From DATLWN01 sp964422615 (GTDB taxonomy: Bacteria > Pseudomonadota > Zetaproteobacteria > Mariprofundales > Mariprofundaceae), in assembly GCA_964422615.1 (NCBI GenBank), contig CAYRBJ010000049.1, positions 1 to 8,557 on the forward strand: DNA of 8,557 bases. Direction: 5' to 3'. Below the pieces are notes generated by a model. That model ran no database searches and was not told where the DNA came from. It worked only from the letters and a program-made list of their open reading frames with translations. This document shows, piece by piece, positions 1-6,239 of this stretch (positions within the stretch are counted from its first letter, which is position 1; the number at the start of each line of letters is the position of its first letter). The position numbers and the translations under genes were made by a program.

Positions 1-33
1 ACGGCCTCGGAACTCCTGTCCTCGGCCTTGGAC

Positions 34-63
34 GCACACACAAAAGCGCGGTTTTGTGTGTGC
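34..63. repeat. Perfect 12-bp inverted repeat (hairpin) upstream of ubiJ
   Basis: Bases 34-45 (GCACACACAAAA) are the exact reverse complement of 52-63, separated by a 6-base loop (GCGCGG). No T-tract follows on either strand, so it is not a standard rho-independent terminator. It could be an mRNA structure, a protein-binding palindrome or part of a dispersed intergenic repeat. The structure is read directly from the sequence; its role is unknown. Confidence 0.6.
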
Positions 64-72
64 TCGCTGAAG

Positions 73-89
73 CCGCACATCCTGTGCGG
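73..89. repeat. Second short hairpin upstream of ubiJ
   Basis: CCGCACA (73-79) pairs perfectly with TGTGCGG (83-89) around a TCC triloop, nine bases after the first hairpin. Two adjacent hairpins in a short non-coding stretch are typical of REP-like intergenic repeats or of a processed 3' end of an upstream transcript. There is no T-tract. Function is not evident. Confidence 0.5.
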
Positions 90-133
90 AAGGGGGGCGT
101 TGTTCCGGCATCTGTGTATAAGAGAGTCCCGTC

Positions 134-808
134 GTGAGTATCATGTTCTTGCCGCTGAGATTAATTCCGGCGCCGATGCAGGCGGTGGTGCTGTCCACGG
201 TGCTGGAGCTGTTCTTCTCGCGCGATGCGTCCCTGGGGCCGCTGCTCGAGGGCCTGGACGGGCGGGTGTTCCGCATCGAGGTGCGCGATACCGGCGCGGT
301 GTTCTTCATGGGCTTCTCCTCCGGCCATCCGTGGGTGCATACGGCCCATCAGGGCGAGACGGATGTGCGCATCGAGGCGACGACGGCCGGCTTCGCCCGC
401 CTGTGCTTCGCGCACGAGGATGCCGATGAGTTGGTGTTCCAGCAGGTGCTGAAGCTGTCCGGCGACACCGAGGCCATGCTGCGCTTCAAGAAGCTGCTGG
501 CCGCGGCCGACATCGACTACGAGCGGGAGCTCCGCTCCGCCTTCGGGGACTATTTCGGCACGCGCGTGGCCGAGGCGGCCAAGGCCCTGCTGGCGGCCGA
601 GGACAAGATGCGCCGGCGCACCGAGCAGGCGGTCAGCGGGGTGCTGCACGACATGCAGTTGCCGGATGAGGCCAGGCTGCAGGCCTGGCAGGCCGGGGCC
701 GAGGAATTGAGCCGCCACATCAGCCGCGCCAAGGGACGGCTGACCCGTCTGGAACACGATCTGGATCGCCAGATCGATCACCAGACGCCACCCAAGGACA
801 AACCATGA
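134..808 (+). CDS. ubiJ: Ubiquinone biosynthesis accessory factor UbiJ (SCP2 domain)
   Basis: UbiJ is a lipid-binding accessory protein of the soluble complex that carries out the late steps of ubiquinone synthesis. The 224-residue product (E. coli about 200) has an SCP2-type lipid-binding region at roughly residues 15-125, then a charged alpha-helical, probably coiled-coil tail at about 145-215, the usual UbiJ layout. Identification rests on this layout and on the position directly before ubiB. The GTG at 134 is chosen because the purine stretch AAGAGAG (120-126) lies 7 bases upstream. ATG 143 would remove three residues and sit 16 bases from that site. The stop overlaps the ubiB start (ATGA), which suggests translational coupling. 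ubiE, the usual upstream neighbour, is not recognisable in the 133 bases before it. Confidence 0.85.
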   Translation: MSIMFLPLRLIPAPMQAVVLSTVLELFFSRDASLGPLLEGLDGRVFRIEVRDTGAVFFMGFSSGHPWVHTAHQGETDVRIEATTAGFARLCFAHEDADELVFQQVLKLSGDTEAMLRFKKLLAAADIDYERELRSAFGDYFGTRVAEAAKALLAAEDKMRRRTEQAVSGVLHDMQLPDEARLQAWQAGAEELSRHISRAKGRLTRLEHDLDRQIDHQTPPKDKP

Positions 809-2415
809 GATGGTTCGGCCGCCTGCGCCAAAGCCTGCGGCTGCTTAAAATCGCACATGTGATGGCCTCGCACGGCCTGGGGGCGCTGGCCGTGCGCCTG
901 CATCTGTTCCGCCCCTACGCCTGGATCTTCTACCTGTTCATGCGCAGCGAGCTGCCGCGCGAGACCGGGGCGCAGCTGCGCCGTGTGTTCGAGATGCTGG
1001 GCCCGACCTTCATCAAGTTCGGGCAGATGCTGTCCACGCGCGTCGACCTGCTGCCGGTCGACGTCGCCGTCGAGCTCAAGAAGCTGCAGGACGCGGTGCC
1101 GCCGGAGCGCCCGGCCGCCATCCGCAGCGTGCTGGAGCGCGCCTACCGCCGGCCGCTGACCGGCGAGGACGGCAGCTTCGCCGAGTTCGAGGAACAGCCG
1201 GTGGCCGCGGCCTCGATCGCGCAGGTGCACTTCGCCACGCTGCACGACGGGCGCCAGGTGGCGATCAAGGTGCGTCGGCCGAACGTGGAGCGCACCATCG
1301 ATGCCGACCTGTCGATCCTGCGCATGCTGGCCGGGCTGTTCGACCGCTACCTGCCGGAGTACCGGCGGCTCAAGGCGCCCGAGGTCGTCGAGGAGTTCGC
1401 GCGCACCATCCGTGAGGAGCTGAACCTGCGCGCCGAGGCGGCGCACGCCAGCCGCTTCGCCGCCAACCTGGCGGACGTGGAGGGCGTGCAGGTGCCGGCC
1501 GTGGTCTGGGACTACACCAAGACGGGCGTGCTGGTCACCGAGCGCGTGTCCGGCATCCCGATCGACGAGCGCGACCATATCCGCGCCGCCGGCCACGACA
1601 CGCTGCGTCTGTGCGAGCGCCTGGCCGCGCTGTTCTTCCACATGGTGTTCGTCGACGGCTATTTCCACGCCGACCTGCATCCGGGCAACATTTTCGTGTC
1701 CAAGGGCGGCGATATCCTGCTCGTCGATTTCGGCATCGTCGGGCGCATGGACATCGACAGCCGCTGTTATCTCGCCGACATGCTGCTGGCCTTTCTGAAG
1801 CAGGACTACCGGCGGGCGGCCGAGGTGCACCTGGAGGCCGGCTACATCCACCCGGACGTCGATTTGTCCGCGTTCGAGGACGCGATGCGCGAGATCGCCG
1901 AGCCGATCTTCAACCGGCCGCTGCGCGACATCTCGCTGGCCGAGCTGCTGCTGTACCTGTTCTCGGTTACCGAGCGCTTCCAGATGGAGACACGCCCGGA
2001 GCTGCTGCTGCTGCAGAAGACGATGGTGGTCATCGAGGGCGTGGCGCGCGAGCTGGAGCCCGAGGTCAACATCTGGAGCCTGGCCCGTCCGCTGGTCACG
2101 GCCTGGGTGGCCGAATACCTCGGCCCGAAGGCCAGGGTCGAGCGCGCCGCGCACCAGTTGAAGCACGGCGTCGAGGCCTGGCTGGCCCTGCCCGACGAGA
2201 TCACGCGTCTGCTGGCCGAGCCGAATGCGAGTGCGTCCGTGCCGGCACAGGTGGGGGCATCGGAGATGCTGCTCAGGCTGCTCGGGCTGGCGCTGGTGGT
2301 GGCGGGAAGCGCGGCCCTGGCCCTGGGCTGGCGGCATGCGCTGGGCTGGCCGGATGTGGCCGGCGCCGCCATGCTCGCCGCCGGCTCGGTGCTTGCATTG
2401 CGTTTGCGGCGCTAG
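805..2415 (+). CDS. ubiB: UbiB, ABC1/ADCK-family atypical kinase-like protein for ubiquinone synthesis
   Basis: UbiB is a membrane-anchored protein kinase-like ATPase required for ubiquinone synthesis, thought to help deliver or extract hydrophobic intermediates rather than phosphorylate proteins. The 536-residue product (E. coli 546) carries the family marks: KxGQ motif K71-F-G-Q74, the alanine-rich nucleotide loop AAASIAQV (134-141), the VAIKV lysine (K155), the catalytic-loop HADLHPGN (288-295) and the metal-binding DFG (308-310). Two hydrophobic segments at about 488-510 and 515-533 form the C-terminal membrane anchor. No key residue is missing. The start codon overlaps the ubiJ stop by four bases. 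No strong promoter is visible before it, so expression with ubiJ is likely. Confidence 0.96.
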   Translation: MRWFGRLRQSLRLLKIAHVMASHGLGALAVRLHLFRPYAWIFYLFMRSELPRETGAQLRRVFEMLGPTFIKFGQMLSTRVDLLPVDVAVELKKLQDAVPPERPAAIRSVLERAYRRPLTGEDGSFAEFEEQPVAAASIAQVHFATLHDGRQVAIKVRRPNVERTIDADLSILRMLAGLFDRYLPEYRRLKAPEVVEEFARTIREELNLRAEAAHASRFAANLADVEGVQVPAVVWDYTKTGVLVTERVSGIPIDERDHIRAAGHDTLRLCERLAALFFHMVFVDGYFHADLHPGNIFVSKGGDILLVDFGIVGRMDIDSRCYLADMLLAFLKQDYRRAAEVHLEAGYIHPDVDLSAFEDAMREIAEPIFNRPLRDISLAELLLYLFSVTERFQMETRPELLLLQKTMVVIEGVARELEPEVNIWSLARPLVTAWVAEYLGPKARVERAAHQLKHGVEAWLALPDEITRLLAEPNASASVPAQVGASEMLLRLLGLALVVAGSAALALGWRHALGWPDVAGAAMLAAGSVLALRLRR

Positions 2416-2457
2416 GCGATAGCCTGCGCTGCGAATTCCATCCGGGGGTGTGCACCC

Positions 2458-3648
2458 ATGAATCGAGATTTCCTTTTCACCAGCGAATCCGTGTCCGAAG
2501 GGCACCCGGACAAGGTGGCTGACCGCATTTCCGACGGGGTGCTGGACGCCATTCTCGAGCAGGACAAGACCGCCCGCGTGGCCTGCGAGACCCTGGTGAC
2601 CACCGGCATGGCGCTGATCGCCGGCGAGATCACCACCTCGGCGGTCATCGACTACCAGGATGTGGTACGCAGTGCCATCAAGGAGATCGGTTACAATTCC
2701 TCGCACATGGGCTTCGACTGGGAATCCTGCGCGGTGCTCGTGTCGCTGGACCGCCAGTCGCCGGATATCGCGCAGGGCGTGGATCATGCCTCCGACGACC
2801 CGCTCGACCAGGGCGCCGGCGACCAGGGGCTGATGTTCGGCTACGCCTCCAACGAAACCGAGGTGCTGATGCCGACGCCGATCCATCTGGCGCACCAGCT
2901 GGTGGAGAGGCAGGCGGCGGTGCGCAAGTCCGGGGTGCTCGCCTTCCTGCGCCCGGATGCCAAGTCGCAGGTCACGGTGCGCTACGAGGACAGCAAGCCG
3001 GTGGCCATCGATGCCGTGGTGCTGTCCACGCAGCACAACCCGGACGTCGCCCACAAGGACCTGTGCGAGGCGGTGATGGAGGAGATCATCAAGCCGGTGC
3101 TGGGGTCCACGGACCTGTTGCACAAGGGCACCGAATACCACATCAACCCGACCGGACGCTTCGTGATCGGCGGTCCGGTGGGGGACTGCGGCGTGACCGG
3201 CCGCAAGATCATTGTCGACACCTACGGCGGCTTCGGCCACCACGGTGGCGGCGCCTTCTCCGGCAAGGACCCGACGAAGGTGGACCGTTCGGCCTGTTAC
3301 ATGATGCGCCATATCGCCAAGAACATCGTGGCCGCCGGGCTGGCCGATCGCTGCGAGGTGCAGGTTGCCTATGCCATCGGCGTGGCGCATCCTCTCTCCG
3401 TGATGATCAACACCTTCGGTACCGGCAAGGTGGACGAGACCAGGCTGTCGCATGCGGTGCGCGAGGTGTTCGACCTGCGTCCGAAGGGTATCGTGCAGCA
3501 GCTGGACCTGCTGCGCCCGATCTACGCCAAGACCGCGGCCTACGGCCACTTCGGCCGCGAGCTGCCGGAGTTTACCTGGGAGCGTACCGACAAGGTCGAG
3601 GCGCTGAAGGCCGCCGTCGGGGCGCTGAAGACCGCCGTCGGGGCGTAA
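2458..3648 (+). CDS. metK: S-adenosylmethionine synthetase (methionine adenosyltransferase)
   Basis: MetK makes SAM from methionine and ATP in the cytoplasm, releasing phosphate and pyrophosphate, and is active as a tetramer. The 396-residue product is of family length. It shows the N-terminal GHPDKVADRISD (15-26) with the catalytic histidine at 16, the hexapeptide GAGDQG (119-124) and the phosphate-binding loop GGGAFSGKD (263-271). The start ATG has GGGGGTG (2444-2450) seven bases upstream. The C-terminus contains a fresh-looking 7-residue tandem duplication (ALKAAVG then ALKTAVG). It lies 42 bp after ubiB and 98 bp before ahcY, so both ends of the methyl cycle are together. The SAH riboswitch lies downstream of its stop, so it should not regulate metK itself. 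Confidence 0.98.
   Translation: MNRDFLFTSESVSEGHPDKVADRISDGVLDAILEQDKTARVACETLVTTGMALIAGEITTSAVIDYQDVVRSAIKEIGYNSSHMGFDWESCAVLVSLDRQSPDIAQGVDHASDDPLDQGAGDQGLMFGYASNETEVLMPTPIHLAHQLVERQAAVRKSGVLAFLRPDAKSQVTVRYEDSKPVAIDAVVLSTQHNPDVAHKDLCEAVMEEIIKPVLGSTDLLHKGTEYHINPTGRFVIGGPVGDCGVTGRKIIVDTYGGFGHHGGGAFSGKDPTKVDRSACYMMRHIAKNIVAAGLADRCEVQVAYAIGVAHPLSVMINTFGTGKVDETRLSHAVREVFDLRPKGIVQQLDLLRPIYAKTAAYGHFGRELPEFTWERTDKVEALKAAVGALKTAVGA
3601..3642 (+). repeat. 21-bp tandem duplication at the 3' end of metK
   Basis: Bases 3601-3621 are repeated at 3622-3642 with a single difference (G versus A in the fourth codon), adding seven in-frame residues just before the MetK stop. One copy is enough to complete a typical MetK C-terminus, so this looks like a local replication-slippage duplication with no expected effect on the active site. 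Confidence 0.85.
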
Positions 3649-3663
3649 GCGGATATTCCTATC

Positions 3664-3723
3664 GCCGAGGGGCGCTGCAACCGGTCATCCGGTCAGGCTC
3701 GGCACCATAGTTTAACGGCGCCC
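3664..3723 (+). promoter_or_regulatory. SAH riboswitch aptamer
   Basis: This matches the S-adenosylhomocysteine riboswitch class in sequence and fold. P1 is GCCGAG (3664-3669) with CTCGGC (3698-3703). P2 is ACCGG (3680-3684) with CCGGT (3689-3693) around a TCAT loop. The P4 pseudoknot is GGGCGC (3670-3675) with GCGCCC (3718-3723). The conserved GCTGCAAC and CAGGCTCGG core stretches are present. The class binds SAH, discriminates against SAM, and turns on downstream SAH-recycling genes when SAH builds up. It sits 15 bases after the metK stop and about 30 bases before ahcY, the classic target. The pairings are read directly; ligand identity follows from class membership. Confidence 0.95.
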
Positions 3724-3745
3724 GTTCATCCTACACTGAACGGAG
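3722..3745 (+). promoter_or_regulatory. Expression platform: hairpin covering the ahcY ribosome-binding site
   Basis: CCGTTCA (3722-3728) pairs perfectly with TGAACGG (3737-3743) around an 8-base loop. This stem buries the first part of the ahcY ribosome-binding site CGGAG (3741-3745). Bases 3722-3723 are also the end of the riboswitch P4 3' strand, so the base of this stem and complete P4 cannot form together. With SAH bound, P4 should hold 3722-3723 and free G3742 and G3743, giving a translational ON switch. The pairings are seen in the sequence; the mechanism is inferred. Confidence 0.65.
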
Positions 3746-3752
3746 TATGACC

Positions 3753-5165
3753 ATGAGCGCACAGATGAACCCGACAAACGAATGCCGCGTGGCGGACATG
3801 GCGCTGGCCGACTGGGGCCGCAAGGAGATCCGCATCGCCGAGACGGAGATGCCGGGCCTGATGGCCATCCGCGACAAGTATGCGGCCAGCCAGCCATTGA
3901 AGGGGGCGCGTATCGCCGGCTCCCTGCACATGACCATCCAGACGGCGGTGCTGATCGAAACGCTGGTCGCCCTCGGTGCCGAGGTCCGCTGGGCATCCTG
4001 CAACATCTTCTCCACCCAGGACCATGCCGCCGCCGCCATCGCCGCCGACGGCGTGCCGGTATTCGCGTTCAAGGGCGAATCGCTGACCGAATACTGGGAG
4101 TTCACGCACCGCATCATGGAATGGAGTGATGGCGGTACCCCGAACATGATCCTCGACGACGGCGGCGACGCCACGCTGCTGGTGATCCTCGGCGCCAAGG
4201 CCGAGAAGGATCCGTCGGTGATCGAAAAGCCCGAGAGCGAGGAGGAGGAGGCCCTGTACGCCGCCATCAAGGCGAGGCTGGCCAAGGATCCGGGCTTCTA
4301 TTCGCGCATCAAGGCCAACATCAAGGGCGTGACCGAGGAGACGACGACCGGCGTGCACCGGCTGTACCAGATGGCGGCGAAGGGCGAGCTGCCGTTCCCG
4401 GCCATCAACGTCAACGATGCCGTGACCAAGTCCAAGTTCGACAACCTGTACGGCTGCCGCGAATCGCTGATCGACGGCATCAAGCGCGCCACCGACGTGA
4501 TGATCGCCGGCAAGATCTGCGTCGTGCTCGGCTACGGCGACGTCGGCAAGGGCTGCGCCCAGGCCTTCCGCGGCATGGGCGCCACCGTGTGGGTGACCGA
4601 GATCGACCCGATCTGCGCCCTGCAGGCGGCGATGGAGGGTTACCGCGTCGTCGACATGGAAGAGGCCTGCAAGCGTGCCGACATCTTCGTCACCACCACC
4701 GGAAACTTCCATGTCATCACCCACGAGCACATGGCGGCGATGAAGGATCAGGCCATCGTCTGCAACATCGGCCATTTCGACAACGAGATCGATGTCGCGA
4801 GCCTGAAGAAATACGAATGGGAGAACGTCAAGCCGCAGGTCGACCAGATCATCTTCCCGGACGGCCACCGCATCACGCTGCTGGCCGAAGGAAGGCTGGT
4901 GAATCTCGGCTGCGCCACCGGGCACCCGAGCTTCGTGATGTCCAACTCCTTCTCCAACCAGACGCTGGCCCAGATCGAACTGTTCGGCCGCACCGATGCC
5001 TACGAGGCCAAGGTGTACACGCTGCCGAAGCAGCTGGACGAGGAGGTGGCGCGCCTGCATCTGGCCAAGATCGGTGCACACCTGACCCGACTGACCGCCA
5101 GGCAGGCCGATTACATCGGCGTGCCGGTCGACGGTCCGTTCAAGCCGGATCTCTACCGCTACTGA
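3753..5165 (+). CDS. ahcY: S-adenosylhomocysteine hydrolase (adenosylhomocysteinase)
   Basis: AhcY reversibly splits SAH into adenosine and homocysteine using tightly bound NAD, relieving product inhibition of methyltransferases. The product (470 residues from this start) has the substrate histidine in SLHMTIQTA (H59), a DDGGD motif near 135, EETTTGVH near 195, VTKSKFDN with K226 and D230, the Rossmann motif GYGDVGKG (260-267), GHFDNE with H341, and the family C-terminus PFKPDLYRY. The extra charged segment at about 150-190 is the insert common in bacterial and plant enzymes. ATG 3753 is preferred over the in-frame ATG 3747 because CGGAG (3741-3745) lies 7 bases from the former and only 1 from the latter. 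Control by the SAH riboswitch is expected. Its stop overlaps the next start. Confidence 0.98.
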   Translation: MSAQMNPTNECRVADMALADWGRKEIRIAETEMPGLMAIRDKYAASQPLKGARIAGSLHMTIQTAVLIETLVALGAEVRWASCNIFSTQDHAAAAIAADGVPVFAFKGESLTEYWEFTHRIMEWSDGGTPNMILDDGGDATLLVILGAKAEKDPSVIEKPESEEEEALYAAIKARLAKDPGFYSRIKANIKGVTEETTTGVHRLYQMAAKGELPFPAINVNDAVTKSKFDNLYGCRESLIDGIKRATDVMIAGKICVVLGYGDVGKGCAQAFRGMGATVWVTEIDPICALQAAMEGYRVVDMEEACKRADIFVTTTGNFHVITHEHMAAMKDQAIVCNIGHFDNEIDVASLKKYEWENVKPQVDQIIFPDGHRITLLAEGRLVNLGCATGHPSFVMSNSFSNQTLAQIELFGRTDAYEAKVYTLPKQLDEEVARLHLAKIGAHLTRLTARQADYIGVPVDGPFKPDLYRY

Positions 5166-5701
5166 TGCGTCTCGTTACGCTGCTGTCCCTGCTGCTGTTC
5201 CCGCTGATGGCCTGGGCACAGGATGCGGCGGCACCCGCCCCGGCGGCGTCCGCGGCGGCTGCCTCCAAGGCCACGGCTGCCGATACGAAATCCGCCGGCA
5301 CGTCGCCGTCCGCCCCCACAGTCGCGGCCAAGCCAGCCGACACTGCGGCCAAGGGGGCGGCGGCATCGGGTTCGCCGACGAATTCCGCCAAGCCCGCTGC
5401 GAAGGCGGTCAAGGCTCCGCCAGCGGCTTCCTCCGCCAAGGCCCCGGCCAAGTCTGACGCGGCCCCGGCGGTGGTGCCGACGGCACCGGCGGCAGGCCCC
5501 GGTTCGCCGGATGCCCGCTTCGACAAGACCGGCGACGGCCTGGTGGATGCGGCCGACTGGGCGCTGATGACGGAGAAGGAAAAGGAGGATTACGCCCGCG
5601 CCTCGTTAAAGGCCCTGGGCGAGGATCCGGACGCTCAGGTCGGCAACGGCCAGACCCTGCTCGATCAGTACCTGGCCGGTCTGCGCGCCGTATACAAATA
5701 G
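5165..5701 (+). CDS. Exported Ala/Pro/Lys-rich protein with C-terminal EF-hand-like loop, unknown function
   Basis: I do not recognise this 178-residue protein as a named family. Residues 1-18 form a type I signal peptide (one Arg, a Leu-rich core, AWA before Gln19), so export to the periplasm or beyond is likely. Residues 20-115 are low-complexity, rich in Ala, Pro, Lys, Ser and Thr, probably a disordered linker. The C-terminal part (116-178) is compact and charged. It opens with DKTGDGLVDAAD (120-131), which has acidic or hydroxyl ligands at EF-hand positions 1, 3, 5, 9 and 12 and glycine at 6, like a calcium loop or half a dockerin, followed by predicted helices. The ATG sits in TGATG with the ahcY stop and has no clear ribosome-binding site, so it is probably coupled to ahcY and under the SAH riboswitch. 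metF, a common neighbour of ahcY, is absent here. Confidence 0.8.
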   Translation: MRLVTLLSLLLFPLMAWAQDAAAPAPAASAAAASKATAADTKSAGTSPSAPTVAAKPADTAAKGAAASGSPTNSAKPAAKAVKAPPAASSAKAPAKSDAAPAVVPTAPAAGPGSPDARFDKTGDGLVDAADWALMTEKEKEDYARASLKALGEDPDAQVGNGQTLLDQYLAGLRAVYK

Positions 5702-5740
5702 GCGTGATCCCGCAGTTTCTTTGTGTTGATTTCGTCCGGG

Positions 5741-5746
5741 GATAAT
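5741..5746 (+). promoter_or_regulatory. Candidate -10 element for the atp operon
   Basis: GATAAT, one mismatch from the sigma-70 consensus, lies in the gap between the exported-protein gene and atpI. The matching -35 region at the right distance (about 5717-5723, TTCTTTG) is poor, so this is a weak prediction. A start of transcription near 5752 would place the GC-rich hairpin at 5758-5774 at the very 5' end of the atp mRNA. Confidence 0.35.
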
Positions 5747-5757
5747 GGTAGTAATCG

Positions 5758-5774
5758 CCCCCGAAAAGCGGGGG
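5758..5774 (+). other. GC-rich hairpin in the atp leader
   Basis: CCCCCG (5758-5763) pairs with CGGGGG (5769-5774) around AAAAG, within a run of seven G (5770-5776). The following bases (CTGGTTTCTC) are only weakly T-rich, so it is at best a poor rho-independent terminator for the ahcY transcript. It may instead be a 5' stabilising structure on the atp mRNA. It would fall inside atpI if the GTG at 5723 were used, which argues for a later atpI start. Confidence 0.5.
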
Positions 5775-5791
5775 GGCTGGTTTCTCAGCAT

Positions 5792-6217
5792 GTGGATGAT
5801 GCCGCATCCGGTGGTCCGGTGACCGGGCACGGAGGCGGCGCTCGGGTCGGGAGAATAAACCTTCGCGGTATCCTGATCACACAGGCAGCCGTCGCCGGTC
5901 TGGCTTCCGCGGTCGTGGCGCTTGTGGCGGATTGGCTCGATGGCCTGTCGTTGCTGTACGGAGCGGCACTGATGTCGGCCAACGGTATATGGTTGTACCG
6001 AGGAATCGAACAGGCAGTGAGCCATGGATCAGGCGACGGGCAGCGGGCGTTGTATCGCTCGGCAGTCTTCCGCTTCGTTGCCCTGCTGCTGGCGCTGGCG
6101 CTGGCCTACGCTGCGGGATTGTTTTTGCCCTGGGTGGCGGCGGGAATGCTGGCCGCCCAGGCGGTTGTATATGTCTATGGTCTGGCGGGCGCATGGCGCG
6201 TCCGGTCCGGGACCTAG
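5792..6217 (+). CDS. atpI: ATP synthase accessory subunit I
   Basis: AtpI is a small membrane protein, not part of the finished enzyme, that helps assemble the c-ring and F0 sector. From GTG 5792 the product is 141 residues with four hydrophobic segments at about 26-47, 51-70, 91-111 and 114-134. Subunit I is poorly conserved, so the call relies on this topology, size and the position immediately before atpB. The start is uncertain. The frame is open back to GTG 5723, but that leader contains the GC-rich hairpin and adds a non-conserved tail. GTG 5819 (132 residues) is also possible. None has a convincing ribosome-binding site; a purine stretch GGGAGA at 5848-5853 has no usable in-frame start after it. 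The stop is 22 bases before atpB. Confidence 0.8.
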   Translation: MDDAASGGPVTGHGGGARVGRINLRGILITQAAVAGLASAVVALVADWLDGLSLLYGAALMSANGIWLYRGIEQAVSHGSGDGQRALYRSAVFRFVALLLALALAYAAGLFLPWVAAGMLAAQAVVYVYGLAGAWRVRSGT

Positions 6218-6239
6218 AATTTAGAGAGGGGGGTCTGCG

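Noticed and set aside
34..63. Hairpin as a rho-independent terminator
   Set aside because: The T run lies inside the 3' arm next to the loop, not after the stem, on either strand.
100..122. Promoter-like TTGTTC and TATAAG before ubiJ
   Set aside because: The spacer is only 11 bases, and the implied transcript start would lie after the ubiJ ribosome-binding site.
28..429. Forward open frame overlapping the start of ubiJ
   Set aside because: It runs through both hairpins and out of frame through the UbiJ SCP2 domain; its product is low-complexity.
2393..2423. Possible metK promoter (TTGCAT with GATAGC) in the ubiB tail
   Set aside because: Poor matches at both elements and a 19-base spacer; not distinguishable from chance.
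2446..2457. GGGT/ACCC mini-hairpin over the metK ribosome-binding site
   Set aside because: Only four base pairs with a 4-base loop directly before the ATG; too short to claim a regulatory switch, and no SAM riboswitch core is present.
778..3549. Very long open frame on the minus strand opposite ubiB and metK (923 codons)
   Set aside because: It is the antisense shadow of two well-identified genes in GC-rich DNA; the translation is His/Arg/Gln/Gly-rich with no family motifs.
3629..3663. Possible promoter for the riboswitch transcript (GATATT at 3652-3657)
   Set aside because: The -10 would place a start near 3664, which is attractive, but no acceptable -35 element is present, so read-through from metK is just as likely.
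3726..5081. Long minus-strand open frame opposite ahcY
   Set aside because: Same codon-bias artefact opposite a certain gene, with no recognisable domain.
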